Of a stretch of 64,000 nucleotides of DNA, positions 10,711 to 19,869 are shown piece by piece. The notes beneath the pieces are model-generated. The model saw only the letters and a list, made by a program, of their open reading frames with translations, ran no database searches and was not told the DNA's origin. The DNA is from Blasia pusilla. Its lineage: Eukaryota > Marchantiophyta > Marchantiopsida > Blasiales. Positions within the stretch are counted from its first letter, which is position 1, and each line of letters starts with the position of its first letter. A program made the position numbers and the translations under genes. The stretch is taken from positions 14,942,001-15,006,000 of the forward strand of contig CM114275.1 in the NCBI GenBank assembly GCA_050084515.1, given 5' to 3'.

Positions 10711-11822
10711 AATGGCAATCCGACAGGTAGTAGGAATCCTGCACATCTTAGACAAGAAAAGAAGCCTACAACTGGTTTGACAAATGTAGGGGAACGAGCC
10801 AAAAGTTAAGAAGCCCGCCACAATGCGTCAGAAGTTGGTCTCACAGGGAAAGAGTCCGATCACTCAAGCAGCCAACCTGTCGGAATCCGAAAGCTTGCCT
10901 GGAAATGGTTAAAAAGTTGCAGTGGGCGAAAAGCAAAAAGTTGCAACCCGTCGGAATCATACGGGTTGCAAAATTGTAATTCTGAGTAGCTAAAAGAACA
11001 CAATCCACAAGTCCAAAAAAATTTCCAACAAACTTTTACAAACACCATTATCGGTTGAAAAAATCTCGTCTTTATTACCTCCAAAGGAACCTCGGAAATG
11101 TACATTTGATCTAGTCTATGATTTCTTCAGCCTCGTCATCTAAAAATTTACTCCTAACTCTCCTAGGTTCCTGTACAAAAGGAATGTCCTGGGATACAAG
11201 TGGCTCCTCTGGCCGATTGTAGACGGGGATAAAAAATGTTGGCAAATTTGAGAGCCTTGGCCCCTCCCTAGGTACATCATAACGGTCCCATGTAACCTGA
11301 TTTGAGTCCCACCGCCTTCCTTGGCAGTATATCTTGTACGCTCTGCAATGTGACACCCATCCAGTATCAATATGTGCTCCGTCCTTGGTAATACCATGAT
11401 GGCAATCCCATAGGTAGTAGGAATCCAACACGTGTGAGAGAAGAGAAGAAGCCTACGCCTTGTTTGACGATACTAGGGGAAGTTGCCAAAGTGAAGAAGC
11501 CCGCTAGACTGCCTCTTAAGTTGGACCAACAGGGAAAGAGTTCGATCACTCACGCAGCCAACCTGTCGGATTCTTGGAAGTGGTTAAAAAGGTGCAGTGG
11601 TCAAAAAGTGAAAAGTTGCAAGCCGTGGAAATCCGACGGGTTGCAAAATAGAAGTCCTCGGAGTACATAGACGATCACATTCGAAAAGACATAAAAGATA
11701 TTCAGCAAACTTTCAGAAACACCACCATTGTTCGAAAAAATATTGTCCTTTATTACATCCGAAAGAAGCTCGGAATTGTACATTTGATCTATTCTATGAA
11801 ATCTTTTGCCTCATCATCAAAT
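10711..11822 (+). repeat. Direct duplication of about 430 bp (10711-11149 and 11401-11822)
   Basis: The two segments are alignable over their whole length. Both begin near GGTAGTAGGAATCC, share AAGAAGCC and CAGGGAAAGAG blocks, contain a palindrome remnant (about 10945-10975 and 11620-11645), and end in a minus-strand acidic coding end with a DDEA motif. They are diverged, so the duplication is not recent. It duplicates the last exon and terminator region of ORF2. Confidence 0.75.
11111..11431 (-). CDS. Possible alternative or duplicated last exon of ORF2
   Basis: An open frame of 106 residues ends with an acidic FLDDEAEEIID tail. That tail resembles the predicted end of the ORF2 gene about 690 bp away (LFDDEAKDFIE, ending at 11797). 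The body is rich in Pro, Arg and Asp and I do not recognise it. Because it lies in the left half of the duplicated segment, it is probably a second copy of the last exon that now diverges. No domain can be assigned. Confidence 0.4.
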   Translation of the reverse strand: MLDSYYLWDCHHGITKDGAHIDTGWVSHCRAYKIYCQGRRWDSNQVTWDRYDVPREGPRLSNLPTFFIPVYNRPEEPLVSQDIPFVQEPRRVRSKFLDDEAEEIID

Positions 11823-12245
11823 AAATCCCTACTCCAAATGCTGCAGTCAAGCTGGGTCCTTGAGTTCTTTGAACTCACTTGTCATCGTCCGAGAGCTTTC
11901 GCAAAATTACTTTCGGCCTTGCCCTCCCAATTTTTGGAATCGTTAGAAGTGACGATGGTGTGACTACCAATGGTGGGTCTGGAACCGGAGCTCTCGGCTT
12001 CGGCGGAGAGTTGTACGCCCCAACTAGCTTGTCATAATCTGTCTTTGCCTCCTTGCAAAGGTCAAACAGTTCCTGCCTTCCCTCGAGGCAGAGAATGTTC
12101 CTGCCACTCTGCTAGGCGCCTTTGATACTCGTCCCTGAAAGGCCCACTAAGTCGAACACCAAGTCACCCGGCCTTGAGCAGAGCTCGACGAGCGTTTGCA
12201 TCAGGGCTGGCGACTTTTCCCTTCCTCCAAGTAGTGGGGTACCGT
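11797..12245 (-). pseudogene. MULE-1 ORF2 last exon(s): methyltransferase SAM-binding motifs
   Basis: After an acceptor at 12246-12247 the minus strand reads EKSPALMQTLVELCSRPGD and then FDLVGLSGTS, followed about 15 residues later by GRNILCLEG. This is the arrangement of motif X plus motif I in circularly permuted beta-class DNA methyltransferases (canonical E-K-P then D-P-F-x-G-S-G-T-T and G-R-x-x-x-x-x-E). The canonical DPF is here DLV. One in-frame stop lies near 12105. A GTGAGT donor at about 11876 and an acceptor 38 bp on would join a short acidic last exon ending at 11797. That intron is unusually short, so a simple indel is an alternative. Confidence 0.65.
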
Positions 12246-12445
12246 CTTGCATGAAAATTCCCCGGGGGAATTGTATAAACTATCTAAGTTGTACCCATCG
12301 GAGCATGGATCCACATTGGAGCAACCTGTTAGAGTCCGACAGGTTGTTTTTGTCCATGACCAACCTGTCGGAAGGCGACGGGTTGCTCACAGAAAAAAAC
12401 AACACGTCAGAGAAAGACAATATGGAGACAGGAATAGAGCCTTAC
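12246..12445 (-). other. MULE-1 ORF2 intron 3 with two palindromes
   Basis: The donor G|GTAAGG at 12445 matches that of MULE-2 at 21457. The intron carries two copies of the GTTGC-armed palindrome (about 12320-12345 and 12362-12388). It separates the methyltransferase catalytic motif (exon 3) from the SAM-binding motifs (exon 4). Confidence 0.6.
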
Positions 12446-14461
12446 CCAAATTTGACTCGTCGCGGATCGGAGTGGGCACTCGTTCTTGATGATCCACAAT
12501 TGCGCCATCCTCCACTTCAGCGACCTCTTGATGCACTAGAGGTTGAAAAGCTCATCCTTGCTCCCTCCAGTCAAAACTAAGAAGCAGCCCTTGTCACTCA
12601 GATAAGCGTCTGCAAAGGAAAATAGGAGCGCGATCTGGTCATAAGAAAGGGGAACATTCCAGTTTGGGACCCCGTCTGACGGATTCTCGTCTTACAATTG
12701 CAACCCCGAGGACAAATCAGCGATCAATAGATCCACCGCCACCTCTTCGACCACTCCATTGCCCGTTTCGTTGAAGCTTCCGTCCCAGCGTTGTCAATTT
12801 GTCAATGGCGGGTGTCGACGCTTGAGAACTGAAACTTTTCAGCTCATCTAGTAAATTCTTGAACTGAAGGAGGATGCTTGTTCGGGTCATTGTTTCTCTA
12901 TGTTACTCCAAGGATGATGGACTATATTCTCCTTGGGACAACCCTGGCACCTCTCGCTTCCACTTCTCCCGAGTCTGCGGTCGGTTTGTTGGGGTCTCTA
13001 TGACCTCAGACTCTGGTGGGGTTTTTTTCACGGAGGACCTGGTCTGACCCTCTCTCCCCGCTCGCCCGAACGATTCCGGCTTTGGCCTTGAATCTTCAGC
13101 CTCTCTTTGGGAAGACTCGACCTCGAAGTTTTTCGATCCCCTCGCCTTGCCTTTGAGACCCGTTGTAGATTTGTCTTTGGCTGTGTGGACCTTGGAAGCT
13201 AACTCCGCTATCTCGAGGGCTTGCTCTTCCGCATCTCCTTCAAAAAAGTATTCAGGCTGCACAAAATTGGGGATGTCGTCCCGTCCTGCGCCCACTGCAT
13301 CATAAAGCACGCGTAAATCTTTCTCGGTAATGTCCTCAGGGTCGTTGAAGTCCAGCCAAATCCGGAATTTTTCCACCTCCCAATCGGACAAACGCTGAGC
13401 CATCTCCGTGTTGTACATGGAGAATGTCTCTCCATCAGGCGGAGAAGCCCACGATTTGCAGGCTGCCGGTATTTTTCCCCAAGTACCTGCATTCTTACAA
13501 TGGACGAGGTACCTGAACACCATACGTTGGGCAACTCTTAGTCGAACTGCATCGGCCGATGCCTGCTCCTGAAGATCTCGCTTCTTCTTTGCGAAATCCC
13601 TTTTTTTCCCCTCGATTTCTTCGTCAAGGTCTGCCTGAGGGAGGATGCAATCCTTGAACATCGTCTTGAAACCTGGGTTCTTGATGGGCTTGTCCTGGAT
13701 GTCATCGAGCCAAAGTTCGAAATCTACAGCACTTTCCACGTTTGCTTCCTTCGGAAGTGGCTCTATTCTTTTCAGCTCCGCTTGGAGACCGTCCATCATG
13801 GACTTCCCGATAAGTTGCAACGCGTCCCAGAATGACCATTCGCGGAGCCAATGGGAGATCACTGGATCAGAGACACCCGGAGGATGGTGTGTCTCCCTCT
13901 TTTGGGCCTCTATGCCCTCGAGACTGATTTTCATCAGTCGGATTCTCCTAAATTCGCTTATTCCAGACAAGGCAAATCAATGCACGCGATCGAGAGACAC
14001 TTTCTCCCCAATCCGACCTTGTGGATCTTCATCCCTTTTCCGCTGGGGCTTGATTATTGCCTTCAGCTCCTTGTTAAAATGCGGACCAAGTTCGGGGTTG
14101 AGAATGGCGATGTAGCACGCTGCATCTTGCTTGCCGTGTACTTTGTAGGTGCAGATACTGCAGCTTGGATGAATTTTGCACGCTCAGACACAGATACTTT
14201 CTCCCTCCGATCCAACTCTAATGCAGCGCTCTTCTTGGCGGCCTGTATCTTTGACCAGCAAAGGATTGTGACGGCTGCATCTTGGGAAATAAATTTATTT
14301 GCCCAAGTCTTCTTTTTGATTTGTGCACCCTTTTCCAGCATCTCATTTACCAGGGCGTCGCCCAAGAACCCCTTGTACTATGCCGGGTGCGTCGTTAGCA
14401 CTTTCTTCACCCGATCGCAATCCTGGATCCAATGGTGGGTGACATTCCCCTCCGATACAAT
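12446..14461 (-). pseudogene. MULE-1 ORF2 exon 3: linker plus methyltransferase motif IV region
   Basis: The largest uninterrupted part is 355 residues (13970-12903). It holds a helical region, a Trp-rich stretch (SHWLREWSFWDAL) and a charged low-complexity tail. Downstream, after a frameshift, the minus strand encodes the catalytic methyltransferase segment: DLLIAD then LSSGL at 12704-12721, where DPPY is expected. Next come NVPLSYDQIALLFSFADAYLSD and a hydrophobic strand ending in VLTGG. That is the motif IV-V layout of amino-DNA methyltransferases. Upstream (14365-14063) lies a Lys/Ala-rich helical segment. The acceptor after TGTGCAAG at 14462 and the donor at 12445 are shared with MULE-2. 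Confidence 0.65.
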
Positions 14462-15200
14462 CTTGCACATCCAAACTCAATATAAGAAATTTTGTAAGGT
14501 ACATGGGTTCCTGCAACTCTTCGGACTCCGACAAGTTGTCACAGCTCAAGGTCGGATTCTAGCAACGAGCTAAATTATGCAACCCATCGGAGTCGGACGG
14601 ATTGCATTCAGATTTGTGATTTCCTGGTTTCAACCCGTCGGACTCCAACGGGTTGTCGGATAGTCCGTATCAAAAGTGAACATAGCAACCCATCGGAGTC
14701 CGACAGGTTGCGCAATTGCAATGAAAACTGCAATTTGACGCGAAAAATGTAGCTTCCAACTTCCGAATGCAACCTTTCGGACGAGTTGCTTTCGGCCAAA
14801 AACATCAAAAAACCTCCAAAAACAGCTTCGAGTCAAGCAACCCGTAGGAGTATGACAAGTTGCTTTCTTCAAAAAACATCCAAAAAATGTGGCGAGTCGA
14901 GCAACTCGTCGGACTCCGACGAGTTGCTTTCTTCAAAATACATCCAAAGAATGCGGCCGATCGAGCAACCGTCGGACTTCGACGAGTTGCTTTGGGCCAA
15001 AAACATACTAAACCTATGGTCAGTCGAACAACTCATCGGACTCCGACGAGTTGCTTTCGGCCAAAAACATCCTAACCCATTGATCAATCGAGCAACTCGT
15101 CGAAGTTCGACGAGTTGTGTTCGGCCAAAAACATCCCAAAAATAGTGGCGACTCAAACAACTTGTCGGAGTCCGACGGTTTGCAGCAAGAAGAAACTTAC
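14462..15200. repeat. MULE-1 ORF2 intron 2 packed with the palindrome
   Basis: Donor AACAC|GTAAGT at 15200 and an acceptor at 14462 bound the intron. It contains about eleven copies of the palindrome at roughly 60-70 bp intervals (for example 14630-14656, 14838-14863, 14903-14929, 15029-15054, 15158-15183). Arms are variants of CAACCCGTCGG and CCGACGGGTTG, with 3-nt centres. Spacers share a CCAAAAACAT motif. The corresponding intron of MULE-2 (23489-24144) is similarly packed, so the arrangement is inherited. Confidence 0.85.
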
Positions 15201-15673
15201 GTGTTCATGGCATGCATGGCCATCTCCATCGTCGCCATGTGATGAGGGTATGGATGAAGCACCACTGCCTTCATGCAAAAATGTGCCTCCAAGGAGTTTG
15301 GGCGCTCCTCTGCAAACTTTGTCCACGCCATGAACCTGTGATTTCCATCCCGCATGAAGAAATGCAGATTCCTCATCCAGCTGAATTCCGCCCCCTCTAC
15401 TTGCCTTCTGAATTCCTCATCTCTCATCCTCCAGAATGTGTCGAGCGATTCCAAGTCCTCCTCGGTAACCAGCGCTTGGGATCCATGGTCATTGTAAGGC
15501 TGAACATAGAACGGAGGGAAGCTGTCGACGTAGGATGCTTTCGCAACCGATTGTTTGAGCTTCGCAATATCCTCGTCAGACTGAATTTCGCGGACGTACT
15601 CCATTGTCCGCAATCAGAAGAGTGGAATTCTTGAGGCGTTGTGGCCCTCCATCAGTGCCATCTGCTTTACCAC
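15201..15673 (-). pseudogene. MULE-1 ORF2 exon 2: ParB/sulfiredoxin-like DGNHR domain
   Basis: The open part is 15613-15197 (138 residues). It contains DGNHRFMAW at about 15323-15349. This is the motif of the ParB/Srx nucleotide-binding fold (G-x-H-R with a following Ala/Trp), which binds CTP or ATP phosphates in the characterised families. After it come a strand-turn segment with AHFCMKAVVLHP and the exon end MAMHAMNT at the donor. Before it is an SDEDIAKLKQ helix, like the short helix that often precedes the ParB motif. ParB-like domains fused to DNA methyltransferases are common in prokaryotic mobile elements, which fits the C-terminus of this gene. The assignment rests on motif reading only. 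Confidence 0.55.
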
Positions 15674-15771
15674 CTGTCACAACGCGGACAAGATCAGTAA
15701 GCTACACTAGATTGCCAATGAATTGCAAGATGGGCCTTCACATACTTCAAATAACACAGATCCTCTCTTAC
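15674..15771 (-). other. MULE-1 ORF2 intron 1
   Basis: A 98-bp intron with donor G|GTAAGAG at 15771 and acceptor GTGACAG at 15674. The equivalent in MULE-2 is 91 bp (24617-24707) with the same donor. It carries no palindrome, unlike the other introns of the element. Confidence 0.6.
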
Positions 15772-16413
15772 CCGCTAGAAGATTGGGTCGGTGTCTTGGC
15801 CAACCAACTGCTCTGAGACAGCAGCTGGAAAGTCCACTGGAAACTCGTCGATCCGATAGAGGTCCATTTCTTCCGCCGGGCTTAGAGACGAGGATGACCG
15901 CTCTCCTGCTTCTTCAACGATGTCCACCATCTCCACGCTGGCGGTCCTCATCGTCCGTGATTTGAACTTCGGCCGTTTCCGCTATATTGATTGTGTCCCC
16001 AGACTTCATCGGGGAAATTTCCCGCATCTCAACACTTTCGGTTGGACGGGCAGGGCTTTCTTCAATGGCTATTTCTTTTTCCCTCCTCACTTTAGCCAAT
16101 TCTGCTCTCCTCACCGACGCGTCCAGACGCTTCTTTTCTCGCTTTTCATCGGCGACCCTTTTCCACAAGGCCTGCGATGCCTCAGCCTATGCGTTTGTTT
16201 ATCGAGTGCCTCCTGTACACGTTTTGCAAGAAGCTCTTGCTTGTGCAACTCCGCTTCCCTTTTCCGCTCCTCGATTTCTTGATGCCTTATCTCATTTGCC
16301 GAACAAGGCCCTAGAGATGGTGACGCAGGAGTCCTCATGGACTTGGGAGTGAAGCTCCCAGACTTGTTTGCTTGAGATTTTTTCCTCATCATTTTTCCCG
16401 GAAATGCCTCCAC
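15772..16413 (-). pseudogene. MULE-1 ORF2 exon 1: basic N-terminus and coiled coil
   Basis: The start at 16413 is chosen because the same MEAFP...RKK beginning is conserved in MULE-2 (25327) and MULE-3 (54201). It encodes a basic tail followed by a strongly charged helix (HQEIEERKREAELHKQELL) that should form a coiled coil. An acidic segment follows, with MREISP and LYRIDEFP motifs. A frameshift near 16150 and others near 15910 break the frame. A TATA box lies about 280 bp upstream. The domain may mediate oligomerisation or DNA binding; that is inference. Confidence 0.65.
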
Positions 16414-16439
16414 CTATGTCCACGATGAATCGGTTGATC

Positions 16440-16625
16440 AGTCGCCTTGCTGATGTCGAGATGAGTCGCCTTGATGGGTAGCTTGAATCTTCTCATGATT
16501 GTTTGGTCGAATCGTCTCGCGATTGTTCACTCGAATCATCTCGCGATTGTTCACTCGAATCGTCTCGCGATCGTTCGCTCGTATTGTCTCGCGATGAGTC
16601 GCCGTGTGAAGCGCCCCTTGGTATC
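16440..16625. repeat. 24-bp tandem repeat in the ORF2 leader (MULE-1)
   Basis: Units of about 24 bp built around TCTCGCGAT and TCGAAT repeat five to six times between 16470 and 16600. The same TCGCGA array is found in the ORF2 leader of MULE-2 (25375-25560) and in degraded form in MULE-3 (54060-54135). It lies between the TATA box and the ORF2 start, so it would be in the 5' untranslated leader. Confidence 0.8.
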
Positions 16626-16695
16626 TGGTCAGCTGCTGCGCGGGAGAGCAATAGAGATCACGAAATGAAAAACCGGAAATGAGCAATTTCTCCCC

Positions 16696-16703
16696 TATTT
16701 ATA
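16696..16703 (-). promoter_or_regulatory. TATA box of ORF2 (MULE-1)
   Basis: TATAAATA on the minus strand, in the context AAAAGTATAAATAGGG. The identical context occurs upstream of ORF2 in MULE-2 (25647-25654) and MULE-3 (53940-53947). It is about 280 bp upstream of the conserved start. Conservation across three copies supports a genuine core promoter. Confidence 0.8.
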
Positions 16704-16789
16704 CTTTTCTAGCCGTTGGGCTGACCGTTGGGTCGCATTGTCCTTTTGACGGCGACGTGCGGGCCGTTACGGAAGTCTGGATGTGAAAA

Positions 16790-17830
16790 AAAACAACCCG
16801 ATGGCTTCCACGGGTTGCACGCTTCCCGACGGTTCAAGGCATCCGTCCTCGTGGCAACCCGTCGGAGTCCGACAGGTTGCGCGCCTCCGCCGTCTTGGGA
16901 CAAGAACGTGAGGTGCGCGAGCAACCTGTCAAAGACCGATAGGTTGAGCGCCTCCGCCGTCTTCGGACAAGAACGCGAGGTACCCGTGCAACCCGTCGGA
17001 GACCGACAGGTTGCGCGCCTCCGCCGTCTTCGCACAAGAACGGTAGGTACCCGCGCAACCCGTCGGAGACCGTTGGGTTGCACGCTTCCCTCGTCAAGGG
17101 ATAACAACGCGGGCTTCCCGCGCAACTCGTCGGAGGCCGACAGGTTGCACGCTTCCTTCATGTAAGCAAAACAAGGGTAGGCCCTTGCGCAAGCCGTCGG
17201 AGGGCGACGGGTTGCACGCCTCGCCGTCTTTGGGCAAGAAGGTGCGGCACCCGCGGAACTCGTCGAAAACAGACGGTTTGCACGCTTCCTTCATGTAAGT
17301 GTTACACCGTGAGATAATTGGGCAACCCGTCTGATGCCGACGGGTTGCGCGCCTCCGCTGTTTTGGGCAAGAAGGCGCGGTACGCGTGCAACTCGTCAGA
17401 GAGCGACGGGTTGCCAGCTTCAATCATGTTTGCGTTACAAGGTAAGGCAGAAACGTGCAACCCGTCCGAAGCCGACCGGTTGCAGGCTTCGCTTAGATTG
17501 GGTTAATAGTTGAGTTACCAGGGCAACCCGTCGGTTATTGACAGGTTATCCCTCGGGAAACAATGCGACAACATATTGTTCCGAGGAAACCCATTGCAAT
17601 CCGACGGGTCACAAGATGTACCTTGAGTTGGACAATCCCGCAAAAACAAGCGATATCTTGTGTTTGATGCTAGCAAAATCGCCTCAAAAGATTTCGGTCG
17701 GCAAGAAGGGGGTACCAACCCAACGGACTCCGACGGGTTCCAAAAAAATGAAGTGTGCTTTGCAACCCACGTCTCTGCTTCCCAAATCCTCTAACCCACC
17801 TGACTCCAACAGGTTGCAACAGAATTGAAT
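16790..17830. repeat. Bidirectional promoter spacer of MULE-1: palindromes on a 66-bp period
   Basis: At least thirteen palindromes occupy the space between the two divergent TATA boxes (for example 16855-16880, 16987-17012, 17057-17082, 17122-17147, 17322-17348, 17457-17483, 17716-17740). In 16855-17280 they sit on a tandem period of about 66 bp, with spacers sharing CGCCTCCGCCGTCTT. Arms are mostly GCAACCCGTCGG and CCGACGGGTTGC with varied central triplets. Translations of this block in several frames give repeated Arg/Ser-rich open frames; these are shadows of the repeat. Confidence 0.9.
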
Positions 17831-17910
17831 CCATTGTGTCAAAAAAATTCACCTACCAAACTTTATCTTGTCAATAAAATTATGTCAAGAGAATCTGATT
17901 TCCTATTCAC

Positions 17911-17920
17911 TATAAATTAA
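17911..17920 (+). promoter_or_regulatory. TATA box of the transposase gene (MULE-1)
   Basis: TATAAATTAA is followed 10 bp later by a CATTCT/CATTCTC pyrimidine tract (17921-17948), a common plant initiator context. The ATG of the transposase is at 17969, about 50 bp downstream. MULE-3 has the same TATAAATT on the minus strand at 52989-52996 and the same tract. Confidence 0.75.
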
Positions 17921-17968
17921 ACATTCTCATTCTCATTCTCAGTCTCCTCCTGTTGGAAATATCTAGGA

Positions 17969-19385
17969 ATGGATAATTATGTGAAGCTCACTTGTGGGAG
18001 TCATCTAGCGGCCCTCAATCAGAAATTGTTCGACCGCAAGTTCTTGAGTCTTTCATAGCAATGGATGAAAATTTTCTCTCTGTTCGATTTCTTCTCCAAA
18101 TTGGAACCATCTTTGTATCCAAGGATGTTAGGGTGGACGGTACGGAGGACAGAATAGGTGAGACAGTCCAACCAGTGATTGCAGACCGTAAAGTATGGAA
18201 TCTCCTACCTCTAGCAAATGGTCAATACAGAGTTTACGACTTGCCCCTGAATTCGTCTGTTTTCCAAGTAGATGGTCGAGAATTTCCTAGTGCTCCGAGC
18301 TCTACGTTTGCAACTCCAAGCTCAGTAGATCTGGCTTCGACTCCAACTTCACACGCTCGTAACAATGTTGTTCTTCCTAAAGAGATTTCGGATGTTATCA
18401 ACCTCAGTGGATCTGTCGGACACCAACCGGGCTCTCTGTCCGCCTACTCGTTCCTCTTGCGAGTATCAGGCAATAGTTTGCTTTCGTCTCTGGCCTTGAA
18501 AATGTTCAAGCACATTCTTGTTGACAAGCTGCCACCCACGTACTATGGTGATTGCATTTTTGAGTTGCCTCCACTTGCTGCTCCTGCTCAAAAGAAAGAT
18601 GGAGGACGCCTGAAGGGTATGGACAGAAAGTCTGATTGTCATCGATGGGGCAGGCTTCAACGGACGAGTGCTTCAATTCCAGATGGTCCTTGGATTGTCT
18701 CCCGCCGCCAATGCGTTGGAGCCTTGGAGTGTAGAAGTCCAGCATGCCCGTATCTAGAGCGCAACGGGCGAGTCAATACGTCGCAATTCCCCCCCAAGAA
18801 TGCAGAAACTCCATACGAGGTCAGTGCCACCATACCGCCGGGAGGCCATCGATGTCCTCATTGTTAGGCATCGCCCTTCTGCGTTGGAGCGTGTCATGCA
18901 TACATATTTTTCATTGTCCACGACTTGGGCTCCATGTCAGAGTACACAAGGCAGGAAATTCATATTGGCTCCCACACTCATCCTGTGAGCGATGCAATTC
19001 AAAGACACATACATCAAGGAGGATGTGGCGAAGAAAGTTTCCGAGGTCTACAGAAACTCTCTGGGTTCAAAGCCCGGAGTGATCAAGCTCACAACAACAT
19101 CACAAATTTATGAACAATTGCTTGGAACTCCTCGGACAGGGCGAGATCACGACAGTCTGTGACCCGGTACACCAAATCTTGCATCAAGGAGAATAAGAGG
19201 ACAGAGCATGTCACTCTACTCCAACGCTGCAAGGACAGCACAACCTTGAAACATGCCATGGAATGCCAAGAAGAACTTCATGGGTGGTGGAGGAAGCATG
19301 CGATTGAGGGGAAGTACAAAGAGTTGTGCTCTTGGTTAAGTTGGTGGACTATACGTATGAGACAATGGGGAAACTTCAACGGCAG
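17969..19385 (+). pseudogene. MULE-1 SWIM-family transposase, exon 1
   Basis: The start MDNY at 17969 matches MULE-3 (52932). The first 291-residue open part includes a proline-rich region and then a Cys cluster (CVGALECRSPACPYL ... RCPHC, about 18715-18865). This resembles the zinc-binding segment that precedes MULE catalytic cores. A stop after this cluster and frame changes to 19100 break the gene. The part from about 19150 encodes the H-x-x-Q-S / WWRKHA helix region that follows the catalytic domain. The segment corresponding to the catalytic core, preserved in MULE-2 at 33180-33560, is shortened here. The exon ends at the conserved donor CAG|GTGAGT. Confidence 0.7.
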
Positions 19386-19869
19386 GTGAGTTCACTATTT
19401 TGTCTTGTCAAGCTCACGCTGAGAATTGTTTGTAAAGTTGGAGCTCAAGTTGAGAAGCGTGGGAACTATAGGGATTTCAAACCGAAGAAACCAAGGAAGC
19501 TGTCGGATGCGACGGGCTGCCCGAGTGTGCTACCCGACGGAAATCGACGTGTTGCATCCAGAATTTTGGTGCAACCCGTATACAAGTATGCAAGTCGCAT
19601 GTATACAAGGCCTGCAAATAGTTCAACCCGGATGAGTTTCGGATGACTTGCACTTGGATCTTCCAGAGTGGCCACAGGTTCTTGCAACCCTCCTGAATCC
19701 GATGGGTTGCAGTAGGTGGGTTTAGGGTTGCAACACGTCGGGACCCGACGGGTCGCAGAGTCATTCATGGGATGCCTCGGCCTTGCAACCTATCTGATTC
19801 CGACAGGTAGCTTATTTCTTTGACTCCTGAGTTATTTTCGTTCCCTTCTAACATTGCCGTCGTTGCAAG
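19386..19869 (+). other. MULE-1 transposase intron with palindromes
   Basis: Donor GTGAGTTC at 19386. The acceptor region reads GTTGCAAGG in this copy, where other copies have GTTGCAGGG, so the AG is displaced by one base. The intron carries about four decayed palindromes (19500-19560, 19684-19710, 19728-19752, 19783-19808). The matching intron in MULE-3 is 50439-50937, and in MULE-2 it hosts the copia element. Confidence 0.75.

Noticed and set aside
16709-17506. Arg/Ser/Thr-rich open frames on both strands in the palindrome arrays
   Set aside because: They are translations of the tandem palindrome (repeated RRSPTG-like strings) and occur in several frames at once. They follow the repeat, not a gene.
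14462-17830. CRISPR-like arrays of repeats and spacers
   Set aside because: Units are palindromes with variable centres, spacers are themselves repeated and related, no cas gene exists and the context is plant transposons. It is not a CRISPR array.
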